In this document: piece after piece, positions 11,119-23,528 of the stretch
Numbering within the stretch: the stretch's first letter is position 1
Layout: every line of letters begins with the position of its first letter
Assembly: GCA_030490835.1 (NCBI GenBank)
Contig: CM059971.1
Location: 125,272,564-125,336,563, forward strand
Direction of reading: 5' to 3'
DNA length: 64,000 bases
Origin: Annona cherimola
Lineage: Eukaryota > Streptophyta > Magnoliopsida > Magnoliales > Annonaceae
The notes under the pieces: generated by a model
The model's input: the letters and a program-made list of their open reading frames with translations, nothing else
What the model was told of the DNA's origin: nothing
Databases searched by the model: none
Made by a program: the position numbers and the translations under genes

Positions 11119-11381
11119 CCAAAGCTGATGCAGTTGGATTTTTAAAAGCTCTTCCCGCACTCGAATTCATGAAAAATATAGTTTTTCGAGATTTTTCTTC
11201 CCGCACCCGAATGAATGTAAATGATAATTAGATGCTTGACATGACATTTTTTCGTAACAGCCACCCAGCTCGGGAACCCACCTCGATGGTAAATTCGAAT
11301 TCCAACCAGCTTTGTTATTAAACGTCATTTATTTTGTTATAATACCAAGAATCATTTCAGTGGAAAAACTATTAATTTTTG

Positions 11382-11472
11382 GCTACCATCTGCTGAAGTG
11401 ACGACAAGCAGGTGTGGTCCATAAATATATGGACCTTGTATCAATCTGTCAGCGATAAATCGATTTGCACGC
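11382..11472 (-). pseudogene. GDSL esterase 3' fragment (fifth copy relic)
   Basis: The plus-strand text TCAATCTGTCAGCGATAAAT followed by CGATTTGC matches exon 5 of the GDSL genes at 19.3 and 58.7 kb almost base for base, and the preceding GCTGAAGTGACGACAAGCAG matches the 3' end of the gene at 58.6 kb. Translated on the minus strand it gives ANRFIADRLI, the helix that follows the catalytic Asp/His block, then a divergent tail. Upstream coding sequence stops abruptly at about 11472, so the catalytic block and exons 1-4 are missing. It shows that the local GDSL family once had a further copy. Confidence 0.8.
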
Positions 11473-11962
11473 AAATAATGAGTGGCCAACCAGGTGCCAG
11501 CCCAATTGCCAAGGACAAACTACAAAAAGCACTTGCGGCTCCTCTACATATTCGAAACTTGTGCAGTCCATATTCCAAGATCCCCAATTGCGTGGGACTG
11601 GTAATTTTTCCCATTGTGCGGGAGCATGTTGTCTCCTTGCATGGCAGATGAGATCTTTGTTATCTCTTCCAGACTGGATTGTAATATTTAAAATGAATTA
11701 GTAATATATGTACATCCAATAATAATAAAAAAAGAAAAAGAAAAAATGAGTAAGTGCTGCTGCCCGCTAGAGAGCGAGAGCCCAAGCAGAAACGGTCCAG
11801 GCACCGCAAGCATCTATGCATGGGTGAATCGTGATGAGCGGTGTAAGAATGTATGTCATTGTCGCCAACTGCACCCCAAAGAAACTGACGTAAGAAGTGG
11901 ATCCCACATAGGAATTGTGCCAGTGCTGCCATTCGTTGCTGGATTAGGACGGAATTGACTTA
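11473..11962. other. Unassigned, moderately GC-rich sequence
   Basis: This follows the GDSL relic. Composition is less AT-rich than the surroundings (11480-11660 and 11750-11950), so it may be old genic sequence. I could not align it to the other GDSL exons or introns and recognise no other gene. Confidence 0.35.
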
Positions 11963-12197
11963 AGATTTGTTTGTTGGGAGAACGGAGGGGAAGGGAATAG
12001 GGTGCAAAAGTAAACACTCAATTATCTTTTTTTATTTCTATACTTACATCCCCCGTCACTTCTTATCATTTTTAAAATTATTTTGTTGTATATTTTCATG
12101 CAATTATCTTATTTATTTCTTTTATTTCACTGTATCCTTACTATATCCATTCTATTCTCATTTTCTTACTTTTCTTCTTGTCTAAACAAACACACCC
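11963..12197. mobile_element. Tourist-like MITE, family A-related (235 bp)
   Basis: Starts AGATTTGTTTG and ends AACAAACACACCC, flanked by TTA at 11960-11962 and 12198-12200. The interior has the ACTTACATCCCC ... TCACTGTATCC body typical of a related subfamily. Confidence 0.75.
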
Positions 12198-12200
12198 TTA

Positions 12201-14683
12201 GACACCCAATTTGGCCCAACTATTAAATTTATGCTTTTTTGAAAAGTCAAATTACAAATAGGACTTCTATAAAAAAATGTGATTGAAAAAATTTGTGAAG
12301 TGTTTGACTTTGTAATTTAAAAAACACTTTTAACAATATTTTGGTATTTGGCCTAAAAAATAAAAGTGCTTATAGACTTTTAAAATGACTAAAAAGACAA
12401 AAAAAGTATTCAAACTTTAAATTATCTTACTAATAAAAGATTTTTTTTTTACATATCATTAAAGTAAATAAATTATTATTGAAACTGTGAAAAGATTTTT
12501 AAATATTTATAAAAGATAAAATAATAATCTAAATCTTAAATAATTTCAGATATTAGTAAAATAAAATTTTAATTTTTGTAATATATTTTTTTACATTGAA
12601 ATATTGAATATGCGCACAAATTCTTTCAATTAAAATATATGTTTTAATAATATGACGAACATAAGTAATGACATGGATCACTTCTTTTTATTATTATAAT
12701 ATAATGGAATATTTAAGGGATGGACCAAAACCGATGGGGTTATGTGAGAAAACATTGGGGCCAATATATTATTTTTAATTTAAAATTTATTGATGGTTGA
12801 GAAAAAATAAAACATAGAAATATGATTATATGTTCATTATTGTATTTGTAACTATCATGGAAAAATCAGCTATCAAATAACTAAATCTGAAAAATAAATT
12901 TAATAGTGTATACAATATACCTTATAAATCATTTTTATCCAACCAAAGATACTTGATGCACCCTTTCTATAATTTTTTAAAAAAATTAATAAACTTAGTA
13001 GAATTTAAAAGTTTCTAAACAGATGATAACTATTTCGAGATGTTACCAAATTTTTAAAAATTTTCGAATCATGAAGACCAAATGATGCTCAGTGGAGAAA
13101 TCAAAGTTTTTAAGGGGAAATCTACCTTTTTCATAAGCTACAAACCACGATTAGCTTTTGCAATTCCTAAAAGCATGCAGTCGTAGCTTCCTGGGCATCA
13201 TAACTTTTTTGCAATTGCAATCTCCAGTTGCTATTACAATGTCTAGCCAAACACATAACAAATCACGATGCTGCCAAAATAAGCACGCTTCTCTCTCAAA
13301 TCGCTAGGCAAAACAGGCCTTTGGTGAGCACGTTTTACATTATTCCTAATCTAATGACAAAAGGGCAGAGTAGTAATTTTAGAAAGAATATAATTCCTTT
13401 AACATGTGAGTAATTCTGGAAAATGATTAAACATTATATTTAAATTCACAAATAAGATAATCATTCACATTTAAAGTAAAGATCGTTGAATTGATTATGA
13501 AAGTGGGTGCTCTTCAATTTTTTTGTTTACGAAAGTATTTCAATCCAACCCCAACTCTGAATTTACTTTTAAAATCTAAACTAACTCTCAGATTTAGTTT
13601 TTTGAACACCTACTCAACACCAATTTCAACTCATCAAAAAAAAAAAAGAAAAGAAAAGAAAAAACTCGACACCAATCTGTTTTTCAGACACCACGATACA
13701 CACATTAGAAACCCGACGATGCACGGTTGAGATCTCATCTGAATTGTCCACAGCGGCGAATAGGCCCACTGAAATCCACCAAAAAGTTGCCCTCGTATTA
13801 AAGAGGCCCACTTCTATCTATATTGTTCTTGCAGAGAGCAGACAACGATGCTAGTAGCGAAATGCCAGGAACCACACCAACGGTAAGAAATTAGCAAGAA
13901 TACTTTGGACTATGCAGCAAAAGCAAGCATGCAATCAGAGCGATTCAATCAGCTAATTCTTGTATGGATTTTGATTTTCTGGGTGAATTCATTGGCTGCA
14001 GGCTGGGAGATTCTAAGGCAGCAGCGACGTTGAGCAGGGGTAGGAGTGTTGGGTTATATCGGGTTTAGGTAAAGACAATTCCTAATATTGGAATCCAGGT
14101 TTAAGTTGGATTCCAATCTAGCTGGCATTGTTTCTGGTCTTAATTTTGGGTTGAAATTCAAATTACTATCAAACTAATAGAAGTTGAAATTTACTGATAG
14201 AGATAATGAATTTTTTGAATACTATTGCGAATAAGCTAATTTTAAAAGTATTTTTATTATGATAACTTATTTATTCATAATTTAGACATAAATATATTTT
14301 TATGACCTGTGATATCTCTGGTTTTGATGAAATTAGTATTCTAATTAAAAAATAATTCTAAGTATAATGAATGTAATAAATTTATCATTAACAATCAAAG
14401 TAATGAGATTTCATAAAGTCACAGTATAAAGTTTAATAAAAGTGAGACTTATATATCTCATAGTTAATTGGTATGTGTGCAATAATTTTAAAAAATTGAT
14501 ATATTGTAGTTATTTATAAATAAAGTTAGATAGATGCAATGATTCAACTTCTATGGACAGATGTAAGTAACATTTAAGTTTTAGAATAAACTTTTTATAT
14601 TTTAATTAAGTTATGATTACATGAAAGAAATTTTATTATAATTATAATTCAAAAGCTTAATGCATAAACTAATATAATTATTT
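12201..14683. other. Intergenic, decayed repeats, no gene recognised
   Basis: 12205-12420 looks like an old transposon end (AGTGCTTATAGACTTTTAAA type). 13490-13640 carries a repeat shared with 17680-17815 (CAACCCCAACTCT ... AATCT(A/C)AA(C/A)), here called family F. 13850-14060 is less AT-rich and includes a TTGGCTGCAG acceptor-like site, but no frame or domain supports an exon. The rest is AT-rich with no signal I can name. Confidence 0.4.
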
Positions 14684-15115
14684 GGGTAATTTGCATATAC
14701 ACCCGCATAGTTTGATGCTAATTGCAAATATATCCACGTAGTTTCACGAAATGCATATTACTCTCATTTAGTTTCACTAAATTTGCATATTACCCCCACG
14801 TCGTTACCTGCCGTTAATATCTGACGTCATGTTTTGAAAAATGATGAAAATTCCCTTATTGGTATACGTAGTTTCATAGGGGTAATATGCAATTTTGGTG
14901 AAACTATGTGTGAGTGATATGCAATCCCTGAAACTATGGAAGATGACATTTTTATCATTTTTTAAAATATAACGTCAGATATTAACAGCAAGTAACGGTG
15001 TGAGGGTAATATACAATTTTGATGAAACTATATGGGAGTAATATGCATTTCGTGAAACTACGTGGGTATATATGCAATTAGCGTCAAACTATCGGGATAT
15101 ATATGCAAATTACCC
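14684..15115. mobile_element. Mutator-like foldback element (432 bp)
   Basis: The ends are GGGTAATTTGCATATACACC and its inverted partner TATATATGCAAATTACCC, and similarity between the two arms continues for well over 100 bp (GTTTCA-CGAAATGCATATTA, CGTTA..TGACGT). It is flanked by a 9-bp duplication with one mismatch, TAATTATTT (14675-14683) and TCATTATTT (15116-15124). Long terminal inverted repeats plus a 9-bp duplication are the Mutator superfamily signature. No transposase. Confidence 0.85.
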
Positions 15116-15124
15116 TCATTATTT

Positions 15125-15660
15125 TAATAAATTAAGAGGAATGTTGAGTTCGGACCGAGTTGGTTTTTGGTATCAGACTAATGTAAACTTGATATTAGTT
15201 TCAGGTTCTCCCGAGTTAAGTTGAAACCTAGTTTAATTTAAAAAAAATTTAAAAACAAAACTCGAATTTAGTTTTGAAACCGGATCGAATTGGGCGGACC
15301 TGGTAATAAGTTGTACCTGCTAACTGCGGAGGAATCCCACCGCAGGCCCAGAAGTGGAACCGGTCCAGGCTCCGGTTAGGCCCGCAAGGCAGAGAGAAGG
15401 GACGAGATCTGATAGTGACTCTTTTGGGCCCGGAGCAAACAGACGAGAGGAATTGGTAAGGTCGTTATTTCTGGCACCAGCTGGACTAATGGCACGACAA
15501 GCATTCGCCTTCCGGCCATACAGAAGTGTTTTGAGATAGAAGGATAAGCGCAGGCGCTACCGGGGCTCTGTGCTGGTGGTCCGTGCTTGGCTGCCAAAGC
15601 AGCGGCACGAGTTTGAATTCCTGTCATATCTCATATGGGTCTTGTATTTTTCTTGGTAAC
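15125..15660. other. Unassigned GC-richer island
   Basis: 15300-15640 is clearly less AT-rich than its flanks and readable on both strands in short frames. The stretch near 15608 (CACGAGTTTGAATTCCTGTC) has a B-box-like look. I recognise no gene and see no splice structure. Confidence 0.35.
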
Positions 15661-16290
15661 AGGCGTTTATAAATTCTCTCCATATTTAGGAGTATTTACA
15701 GAAACTTTTTCCATGGTATTTACAAATCTTCAAAAATGATAAAACTTGATACATATATTAAATACACTTAAATAACAAGTGTATAAAAAAATTTCAAAAA
15801 TTTAAAAAAAAAAATTTTGCACATGGGTGTACCAATGTTAAGCGCACCCAGGTGCCCAGGAACAAATGCATAGGAACATGTCCCTTATATATAATTATAT
15901 ATTCATGATGAAATGATTATCTTAAATTTCTTTTTTGACCCCTAGGCATGGTGGCAGCTTTGGCTAACCACGAAATTTCATTTTAAAAAATTATTTTTTA
16001 TAAACTCGTTAATTTAATTTTATTTCATCTAGAAACTAAATTTTATCTTTTTTATTCATAAGTTTTATCATTTCTGAATATGTATAGGATTTTTTTGAAT
16101 TTTAGATTGCGGTTATATTGATATCTTAAAAATGACCAAAATATCCTATATTTAAACCAAAAAAGTCTAGATGTATCCAAAATGATAAAACTCGAAATAT
16201 GAATAACATATAATTAAACTAACAAGTTTATAAAAAAAATTTAAAAATAATTTTTTTATAAAAAAAAATAGGGTTCCAACGGGCCGAAGC
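15661..16290. repeat. Two decayed foldback-core copies
   Basis: 15690-15875 is the right half of a family C foldback (core GATAAAACTTGATACATATA, end AAGCGCACCCAGGTGCCCAG). 15950-16290 is another unit with the same core inverted on itself (AAGTTTTATCATTTCTGAAT and AAAATGATAAAACTCGAAAT) but with unrelated outer sequence. Confidence 0.55.
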
Positions 16291-17089
16291 CCTCCGCTAC
16301 TTTGCCAGTCACATATGATCATGCCTCTTTAACCCCTTAGGTAGATTTAGAAGTGCATCAATTCTTTAAGTTTTTTACTCACACAGCAACCGGTTGAAGG
16401 TGTCAGGTGTGTCACTTTTTTTCATTTTAAATCAAATTAAGTGGATGTTTGAGTTCCCGGAGATATTAGATACTTATATATGTGAATTTTAGAAAGAATT
16501 AAACTGATTTTTTAAAGCCTTTATTTTATAATGATAAAGTAACTTGATTGAGGCTTATCTCGAATTATTTACATTCATATAAATTTTTCTAATAAATATT
16601 TGTTTTTGCATTATGTTATGAATATTCTAATTTTATATGCAGACTATAAACGGTTAATTTTGTTAGTTAAGTTTTTAAATCCTTTTCAGCATATTTGGAA
16701 AAAATGCTAAGATTGAAATCTTGTTGTGAAATTGCTTATTTGCATATAAATAACCAATAAAAAAAAAGAATTTGCATATAAATACAAGTGTAATAGATAA
16801 CAGATGCATTTTTTTAATGAAAAACGAAAAACAGGTGCATTTTTTTTAGTTATACGTCTTTACTTTGATTATTGAAACACAGTATTTTTAACAGGTGAAA
16901 ATTTTAAAAATAAAAGCTTAAAATTAATTGAATTGATTTAGAAAATTCAGAGATTTTTAATAATTCATCAATGTATTCCGACCATTACTGTTACGAGCGC
17001 ACGATTATACACTGCCGTCTTTCCTGTTCGCTAATGACATATAGAATAATTAGGATGAGATGTAATATTAAATTTTTAAAGGGATCCTA
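16291..17089. other. Intergenic, no gene recognised
   Basis: AT-rich sequence without a frame, domain or repeat end I can identify. Confidence 0.4.
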
Positions 17090-17466
17090 GTTACATGCAC
17101 CTGGGTGCACTTAGACTCGGTACACCAAGGTTCAAATACTCATTTTTTATATATTTTTAAAATTTTTTACGCATATATTAATTTAAGTGTATTTAACACG
17201 TGTATCAATTTTTACTTTTTTTAAGATTTTAAAATATTTTTTCGAATTTTTAAAAATTAATGTCATTTTAGTGATTTTAAATTACTAAAATACTGCTGAT
17301 TTTAAAAAACCAAAAAAATTTAATTTTTTTTAAAAATGGTAAAAATTGATACATATGTTAAATACATTTCTATTAATAATTTTATGAAAAAGTTCAAAAA
17401 AATATAAAAAATAGATAAAATGCATCCAGGCACACACTGAGTCTAAGTGCACCAGGTGCATTCAAC
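17090..17466. mobile_element. Foldback element, family C
   Basis: Left end TGCACCTGGGTGCACTTAGA and right end TCTAAGTGCACCAGGTGCA are inverted, and the arms continue with a shared core (TATTTAACACGTGTATCAAT on one side, AATTGATACATATGTTAAAT style on the other). The centre contains CAAAAAAATTTAATT. The element is noncoding and could fold end to end. Confidence 0.8.
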
Positions 17467-18659
17467 TGTATCTATTTTTAAAAACACTTTTCGTTGTCAA
17501 AATATGCGAACATATTTTTCATACAACTTTTACTAATTTTAATATAATTCTTTTCATTTTCAACAGAGAGCGGCACCTTTTCCATCCATTTCACGTCTCA
17601 TCCCATTTCTGTATAAGCTTGATCTTTTCCTCAGACAAATAATATTATTTTAAAAAAAATTTGTTTGCTCTCGTTTAGAAGTATAAATTTTGGTGAATTT
17701 TAACTCAACCCCAACTCTCACTTTAATTATAGAATCTCAAACCGACTCTCAAGATGAAGCCGAATGGGTGTAAAAAAAAAAAATGAAACTGAATTTTATT
17801 CTACACCAATTACTACTCAATTAAAAATTATTTTTTTTCTATTGATATTATATACAATATAACATTTAATATTACAAACTACAACCCTCATCATAGAAAG
17901 ATATCTTACAAATACCTCTACACTTAGAGGGACAAACAATAAATACTTAATTATTAAGAGGACATATGCAAACCAATATAAAATCGACGGCAAAATAAAG
18001 GAAACACAGTCAAAACAAACGCTGCCACCAACTGCGATTAGCAATTACTACTCAACTTTTGATATAGTGAATATGCGATCCTCAAATTGATTACGGGTCG
18101 TTTGGTTGGATTAAAATGGAATTCTGATGGAAACTGAGATTGGATAGCAGGATTATTGTGGAATGAATAGGGTGCAACTTAGTTCATTCGTATCAAGGCC
18201 AATACAAACTAAAATCAGGGTATAAAATATGAGTCGTAACCGTTTCTGGTTTAGTATAGTGTTTTTTTTTAAAAAAAAAAAAAAAAAAAAATTACTTTAT
18301 AGTCTCCGCATATGATCAAGCCAATGATGGAGGACAACTCTTAGGAAGAGGTAACGAGACAAGTAATTTTACCCAACTTCAAATCCTTAGACTTTCTATA
18401 TTACATACCCTTAACTCCATCACATAAATCAGTTAGTAATCTAAACATAGATTGGAAGAAAAAGTAAGATTATTATGTATAGATAACAATTCAATACTTA
18501 CCATAAGCTCGGAAGTCACAAGTTTATCATTTGTTTTTTACTTAAAAAATCTAAACCATTTATCGAATTTTTTCACTTCTTGTTTTATCTCACTATTAAA
18601 AAACTTATTTATTATGAGTGTGTTTAGCATTTGATAAAATTTTAAAATGCTTATTTATT
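17467..18659. other. Intergenic repeats, no gene recognised
   Basis: 17680-17815 is a second copy of family F seen near 13.5 kb. 18088-18250 begins GGGTCGTTTGGTTGG, a hAT/Tourist-like end without a partner. 18261-18290 is a long T/A run. The weak open frame at 17817-18044 (minus) has no recognised domain. Confidence 0.4.
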
Positions 18660-18915
18660 ACGAGTGTGTTTAACATTTGATAAAAAATTTGAATTTTTTT
18701 TTAGTGTAAAACGTTTTAAAATGATAGAAGTGATGTGATATAATATAAATAATGATGAGGAGTAAAAAAATAAATAAAATAGTTGTATTGATAGTTACGA
18801 AGAAATGATTAAGTTTACATGTTTTCACACTGTTAAATTTTTTTTTAGAAATATACTGTAAAAATAATATATAAAGTCTGTAATACACGTCATTTTTGGA
18901 ATAATAAACAAAGAC
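18660..18915. mobile_element. Tourist-like MITE, family A
   Basis: Begins GAGTGTGTTTAACATTTGAT, and the same terminus is repeated 46 bp to the left (18616), suggesting a duplicated end. The interior AGAAGTGATGTGATATAATA is the family A arm. The right end AAACAAAGACAC is diverged. Confidence 0.6.
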
Positions 18916-19245
18916 ACGTAGATAAACACGAAAAATTATTTAAGTTCCTTTATAAATATTTTAAATTAAAAATCTAAAGGTAAGCACGCAGCCAGTACGT
19001 GTGATAAGTTTTGAATCACTGCCAATATCTAATTGGAAAGGGAGAAAATTCAAAATATTGTAAACCTTAAATTCAAATCTTGACTAGCCCAAGGACCCTT
19101 AAATTAGAACCATTTGGATAACACGGGGTTCTGCAATATTAAAAGCTCCCCTAGATAATCAAATCAACAATGGGATTTCTTTGTGAACGATCTCATGATC
19201 TGAACACAAGCAACATTCTGCATCATATTCTTTTTTGGCTACCAA

Positions 19246-21083
19246 CTAAAGACGGCAAGCAAGAGTGTTGGTGAAATATGGCCCTTCCATCAATCTGCCA
19301 GCGATAAATCGATATGCCGCTTCTGTGAGGTGGATTCCATCCCAAGCAACATACGTGGAGGGATCGCCGCATATCTGTTCCAAGCCGCTCCCACAAGGAG
19401 CTGAAGAATTGTAGTTGTAAGGCCCTCCCCCACCACAGCATGCCTTCAGTGCCCCATTGCTGAATCCTGCAACGAAAAACAAAACCAAAGGGGTTGGTGC
19501 TTGTTGGGCCAACCTTCTAAATTGGACTCCAATTGCAATGCCTGCAGTCTATTGAATTTCATTCAGAAAGATGTAGTTTACCATGTTTGTGTGGAGATTG
19601 GTACATGGGCATGGCAGCATTGTAATAGTCGCCATACAAGATGATAGCGTCCGGGTGTAGATCTCTTAGCTCATCCAGCTTCCTCTTCAGAAGGCCATTG
19701 AACTTCTGGGAGAATTCATTAAAGTAGATGAGACAACCAGTTTGAGGATCGTAGTCTTCCTTATTCGGGCTTTTGTAAACGTTTAGGTACGCGGCTGAAC
19801 AGCCAATTGGCAGGTTGCCCGGGACAAGGATTGTCCTGGCCCCATACTCGATCACCATCTGCAATGCATCAATCAGGCAACTAATCATGTGTAAGGACTG
19901 CACATGGTGGGTTCTGAATTACGGAAAGTGCCAAAACCTCACATTGATTGCCGATGCAATTGCATCGATGACCGGCTGCACAAATGTTTGAATCTCTGCT
20001 AAGCTGCGCTTCTGAAAGAAAGGGTGGTTAAAGTCGTTACCCCCAATCTCTCCCAGGAGAAACAGAGAGGTTCTAAGAAAGTCCCTACAATCTGCTATGT
20101 TTACACAGAACAAAGTCATCAGTAACCCGAGCTTTAGAAGTCAGTTGCAGGTTTTAAAGATTAAAATTGCGACTTGCCTGATGGACCGGAGCATAGCGAA
20201 GGCAATAGTTGTTTGAACCACTCCAGCTGAATTCCCAGCGAATTGTTGGTCGCAGGATTAGAAATTTCTCTTTCTTTAAAGAAGGAGTAATCAAGGGCCG
20301 TAGCTCCAGCAACCGCAAAATTCACTCCTTGGCTGAAATCTCTATCAGGTCCAAGATATGGCGGTAGGAACGGAAGGCCCAATTTCTCAGCTGTTTTCCA
20401 AAAAGTAATCACATACACTTCAGAATCGATTGGCTAGTACTAGTGGTAATCTTCAATTTTCATATCTCTAATAGTAATGTGTCTACTGGGACAAATAGAT
20501 CATTAGAAATAGAATATCGAGTGGATACAAGTTCTCGGATTTGGGGCAAACAGGTACTGGAAAATTTTCACTTAAGCAGACAGGCATGAACATGGGAAAA
20601 GAATGGATGAAAAAAGGAGTGATGTGATATGTCGGAGACGATGATGATACAAAAAGATATTAAAAAATGATTGAGAAGTTAAGATGTCATATCTTGAAAT
20701 TTTGGAATTTTTCTACTTTTACAGATTACCAAACATGTCTAAACAACATTGCTCTGACAGTCTTAATTAGAGGATCAAATGTACATGGTATTGGAAACCA
20801 ATTGCATGAACCTCTGTAAGGGCATACCTATGAAATCGACCATCAGACGTCCGTTGGAGCATCGGCCGGCGGGGTGATGGAAGTAAGTCATGCCATAAGG
20901 GAATCTAAGCGAGCGAGCATTTCGACGGACGCCATCATAGGGTAGGTTGCCGGTGTCAGCAAGGGAATCCCCAAAGCTAAAAATGGAGGTGTAACAACAA
21001 CCCAATACGGAAGCGGAATTCAGAAGGGCAACCAATATTGTTACAATATCAAAAAGCTTAATGGAGTTAGCATGGGAAGCCAT
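19246..21083 (-). CDS. GDSL esterase/lipase A (five exons, 371 aa)
   Basis: Read on the minus strand: exons 21083-20828, 20390-20178, 20091-19943, 19858-19582 and 19466-19246 (256, 213, 149, 277, 221 bp). The second intron is GC-AG, with donor CAG|GCAAGT; the others are GT-AG. It is a SGNH-fold serine hydrolase of the plant GDSL family, in the group that includes sinapine esterase and acetylajmalan esterase. It starts with a hydrophobic signal peptide (MASHANS... to about residue 28), so it is probably secreted. Block [13 protein letters not shown] holds the nucleophile Ser, AVAGATALD the oxyanion Gly, GEIGGNDFN the Asn, and [12 protein letters not shown] the Asp and His. All are intact. The start was chosen because MASHANS aligns with MASSPS/MASP in the paralogues. 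Substrate is unknown. Confidence 0.92.
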
Positions 21084-21140
21084 TTGCGGAAAAGAAGCAG
21101 GATGCACTCCCCGTTCCTCCGTTATCTGCAGATCAAAAGC

Positions 21141-21147
21141 TTTTATA
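21141..21147 (-). promoter_or_regulatory. TATA box of GDSL gene A
   Basis: On the minus strand GTTATAAAAGC lies 58 bp upstream of the ATG, inside a block (CTGCAGATCA ... TTATAACG) shared with GDSL gene D. A Mutator-like element starts about 100 bp further upstream. Confidence 0.7.
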
Positions 21148-21249
21148 ACGTTCGGAGTCAACCCCTCATTTTCGCAGATACACTCACATGGTTCCTTCTA
21201 GCTGTTCAAATGTGTTAAAATGTTTCGCAAGTTCTTGAGTTTATTTTTT

Positions 21250-22233
21250 GGGCATTTTCCAAATATACCCATTACGTTTGACCGTATTTCCAAATCTGCC
21301 CACTACGTTTCGGAAATCCCAAATATACCTACTACATTTTGCCAAAATTCCAGATATGCCCACGCCGTTACTGACGTTTAGAAACGGCGTTACTAAGAAA
21401 GGGAAATGACGCATCTGCCCAAGAGCAAGAGCTCAATCAAAAAGGGGGAATTCAGGCTAGTCCGAAATCCCTAATTATCACCATGTACGAATCCAATGGA
21501 AACCAATGGGTTATAACAAGAATGAAATGCATCATTTCTACAATTATCATTTTTCTAACCAACTAGAAAAAAATATCAAAAATACAATAGCATAGACAGA
21601 AGGAAAAAATTATCATTTTTAAAACTAACGGGAAAAAATACTAAAAATATAATAGCATAGACGGAAGAAAAAAATTATCATTTTTGAAACCAACAGGAAA
21701 AAATATCAAAAATACAACAACATAGACAGAAGGAAAAATATCATTGTGGGATTTAATTGACGGAACCATTGCGCAATGGCTGGCATAATCCATACCATTT
21801 ATGACAGCCTACTACTGGGTTCGGTGGAATGATATGAAAGGAAATACAATATCGCACATTCTAAGATCCTACGTCTGGATTTGATATTTCAATTTCAGAT
21901 ATGCCCAAAAGCATCAAAAAAATGAAATGAATACCTCAAATGGCCAGTCGTATGATGCACAACTCCTTCCTCTTTGGGCACTCTCCCGCTGCTGCTCTCT
22001 TCAAGTGAAACCCGAGCTCAGTTTTTATAACTCATGTCAGGGGCAATCTGAGCATATTTGAAAAATTAGCAGCAACCGTACAACGTTTCCGTCGCTGAAC
22101 GTAATGGTCACTAACGGCGTGGGCTTATCTGGGATTTTGGTAAAACGTAGTAGGTATATTTGGGATTTTCGAAACGTAGCAGACAGATTTGGAAATACGG
22201 TCAAACATAATGGGTATATTTGGGAAAAACCCC
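21250..22233. mobile_element. Mutator-like element upstream of GDSL gene A (984 bp)
   Basis: Terminal inverted repeats of about 130 bp: AAATATACCCATTACGTTTG near the left end and its inverse CAAACATAATGGGTATATTT near the right end, both continuing with TTTCCAAATCTG and CGTTTCG. The flanks are T-rich (TTATTTTTT and ATTTTTTTT), so the 9-bp duplication cannot be judged. Inside is a 65-66 bp repeat in three copies (21544, 21610, 21675). The internal stretch at about 21950-22035 is GC-richer and could be captured sequence. No transposase. Confidence 0.8.
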
Positions 22234-22889
22234 ATTTTTTTTTTGTCTACGAAGGTGGATTTTTTGCATTTTAAACTCTTTAACTTTGCCTATTTGTATT
22301 TTAAACCCTGAATTTTTGCCATTTGCATTTTAAACCTTGAAAACTTTGTTAATTTGCATTTTAAACAGTTGCCCATAATAGTGTTCACAACAACTGTTAA
22401 TTCATATGAAATGTCATAAATACCCTTACATGTTAACAAAAATAAGCCGCAAATCAGATGCTGATTCTGTTCATCCATAGGTGAGCAGGCTGACGGATTT
22501 GCTGGAAGAGATGGACAAGGATATGTTGATTGAGCTATTGAAAACGATAAGCATGGGTGGGTAATCCGGTTTCTAAAAACACGAGGACTTAATTGAAACA
22601 CCATATAATTTGAAATACTCTACGAATCATTGAAAAAACCAATATAGCAGCCATTATACTCAAAATCACCTTTTATTACCAAAAAATTGGTTCACAAAAA
22701 ATAGCAACTCAAAGATCAATTGGAACTTACCAATGTTTGACTGTTTCAAATATCAGAAAACCCTCCGTCATCCAAATTCACTAAGTCGACGGCTAACAAA
22801 TCATTTCACCCTCTGATGACATTACACGAGAGGTAGAAAGAGTACTGAGAGATTTGAGCTTACGGCGTGGATCAGCCCAAGGCCAAGTT

Positions 22890-23100
22890 TGGTAATGTGT
22901 TAGTGTAGGAACTATAGTTTTCCTATGAGATTTAGTTTCTCAAAGCTAATTATTGTCTCATTAATTACATTATTTTTTTTCACTTTTACTCATACATTCC
23001 AATTATTTTTCCCACCAACTATTTTCATGATATCTATTTATTACAAATATATTCCTATTATTTTCTATCCATTACTCATTTCTCAAAATATTCTGATTCC
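22890..23100. mobile_element. MITE inserted in the Pack-MULE-like element
   Basis: AT-rich block in GC-rich surroundings: TTTGGTAATGTGTTAGTGTA at the left and a pyrimidine-rich body (TTCCAATTATTTTTCCCACC) like that at 56040-56220. Its right end is unclear. Confidence 0.45.
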
Positions 23101-23528
23101 ATTCAACACCGGGCTCCGAGCCAAAGTGTCGGAGGAGACGAGATCGAGATGCGGGCAACAAAATCCGGAAGGAAAGCGGGGGAAGCAGTGCAGCAATCGC
23201 GATGAGGTCGGATACCTGACGAGTGAGTGACTTCTCGAGGAAGAAGACTGAGCGCATGGGAGTCCGGGGAGAAGAGGAGGTGCGCATAAAAAGTCAGGAG
23301 GCTGACAACGAAAGCACGGCTACTAGGTTGAAAATTGAAATGTCCTATCAATTCTGGTGTTAAAAATGCTTATTCCCTGAATTCCATCAACCGGTTCTTG
23401 AATTGGGGTGAAACAAATCAGGAAGAAAATCGCCCCCTCCATCTTTATCATCACAGTAATGTCGTGGCTCCCACAACGTCACCTTCACAGGGGCTTCCGC
23501 ATCTAACCCAACCACTTCCTTGCCCGTA

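Noticed and set aside
15354..15627. Overlapping frames on both strands
   Set aside because: GC-rich island without domain or splice signals; open on both strands as expected by composition.
22290..22604. 104-residue frame on the minus strand
   Set aside because: Reads through the terminal inverted repeat of the Pack-MULE-like element.
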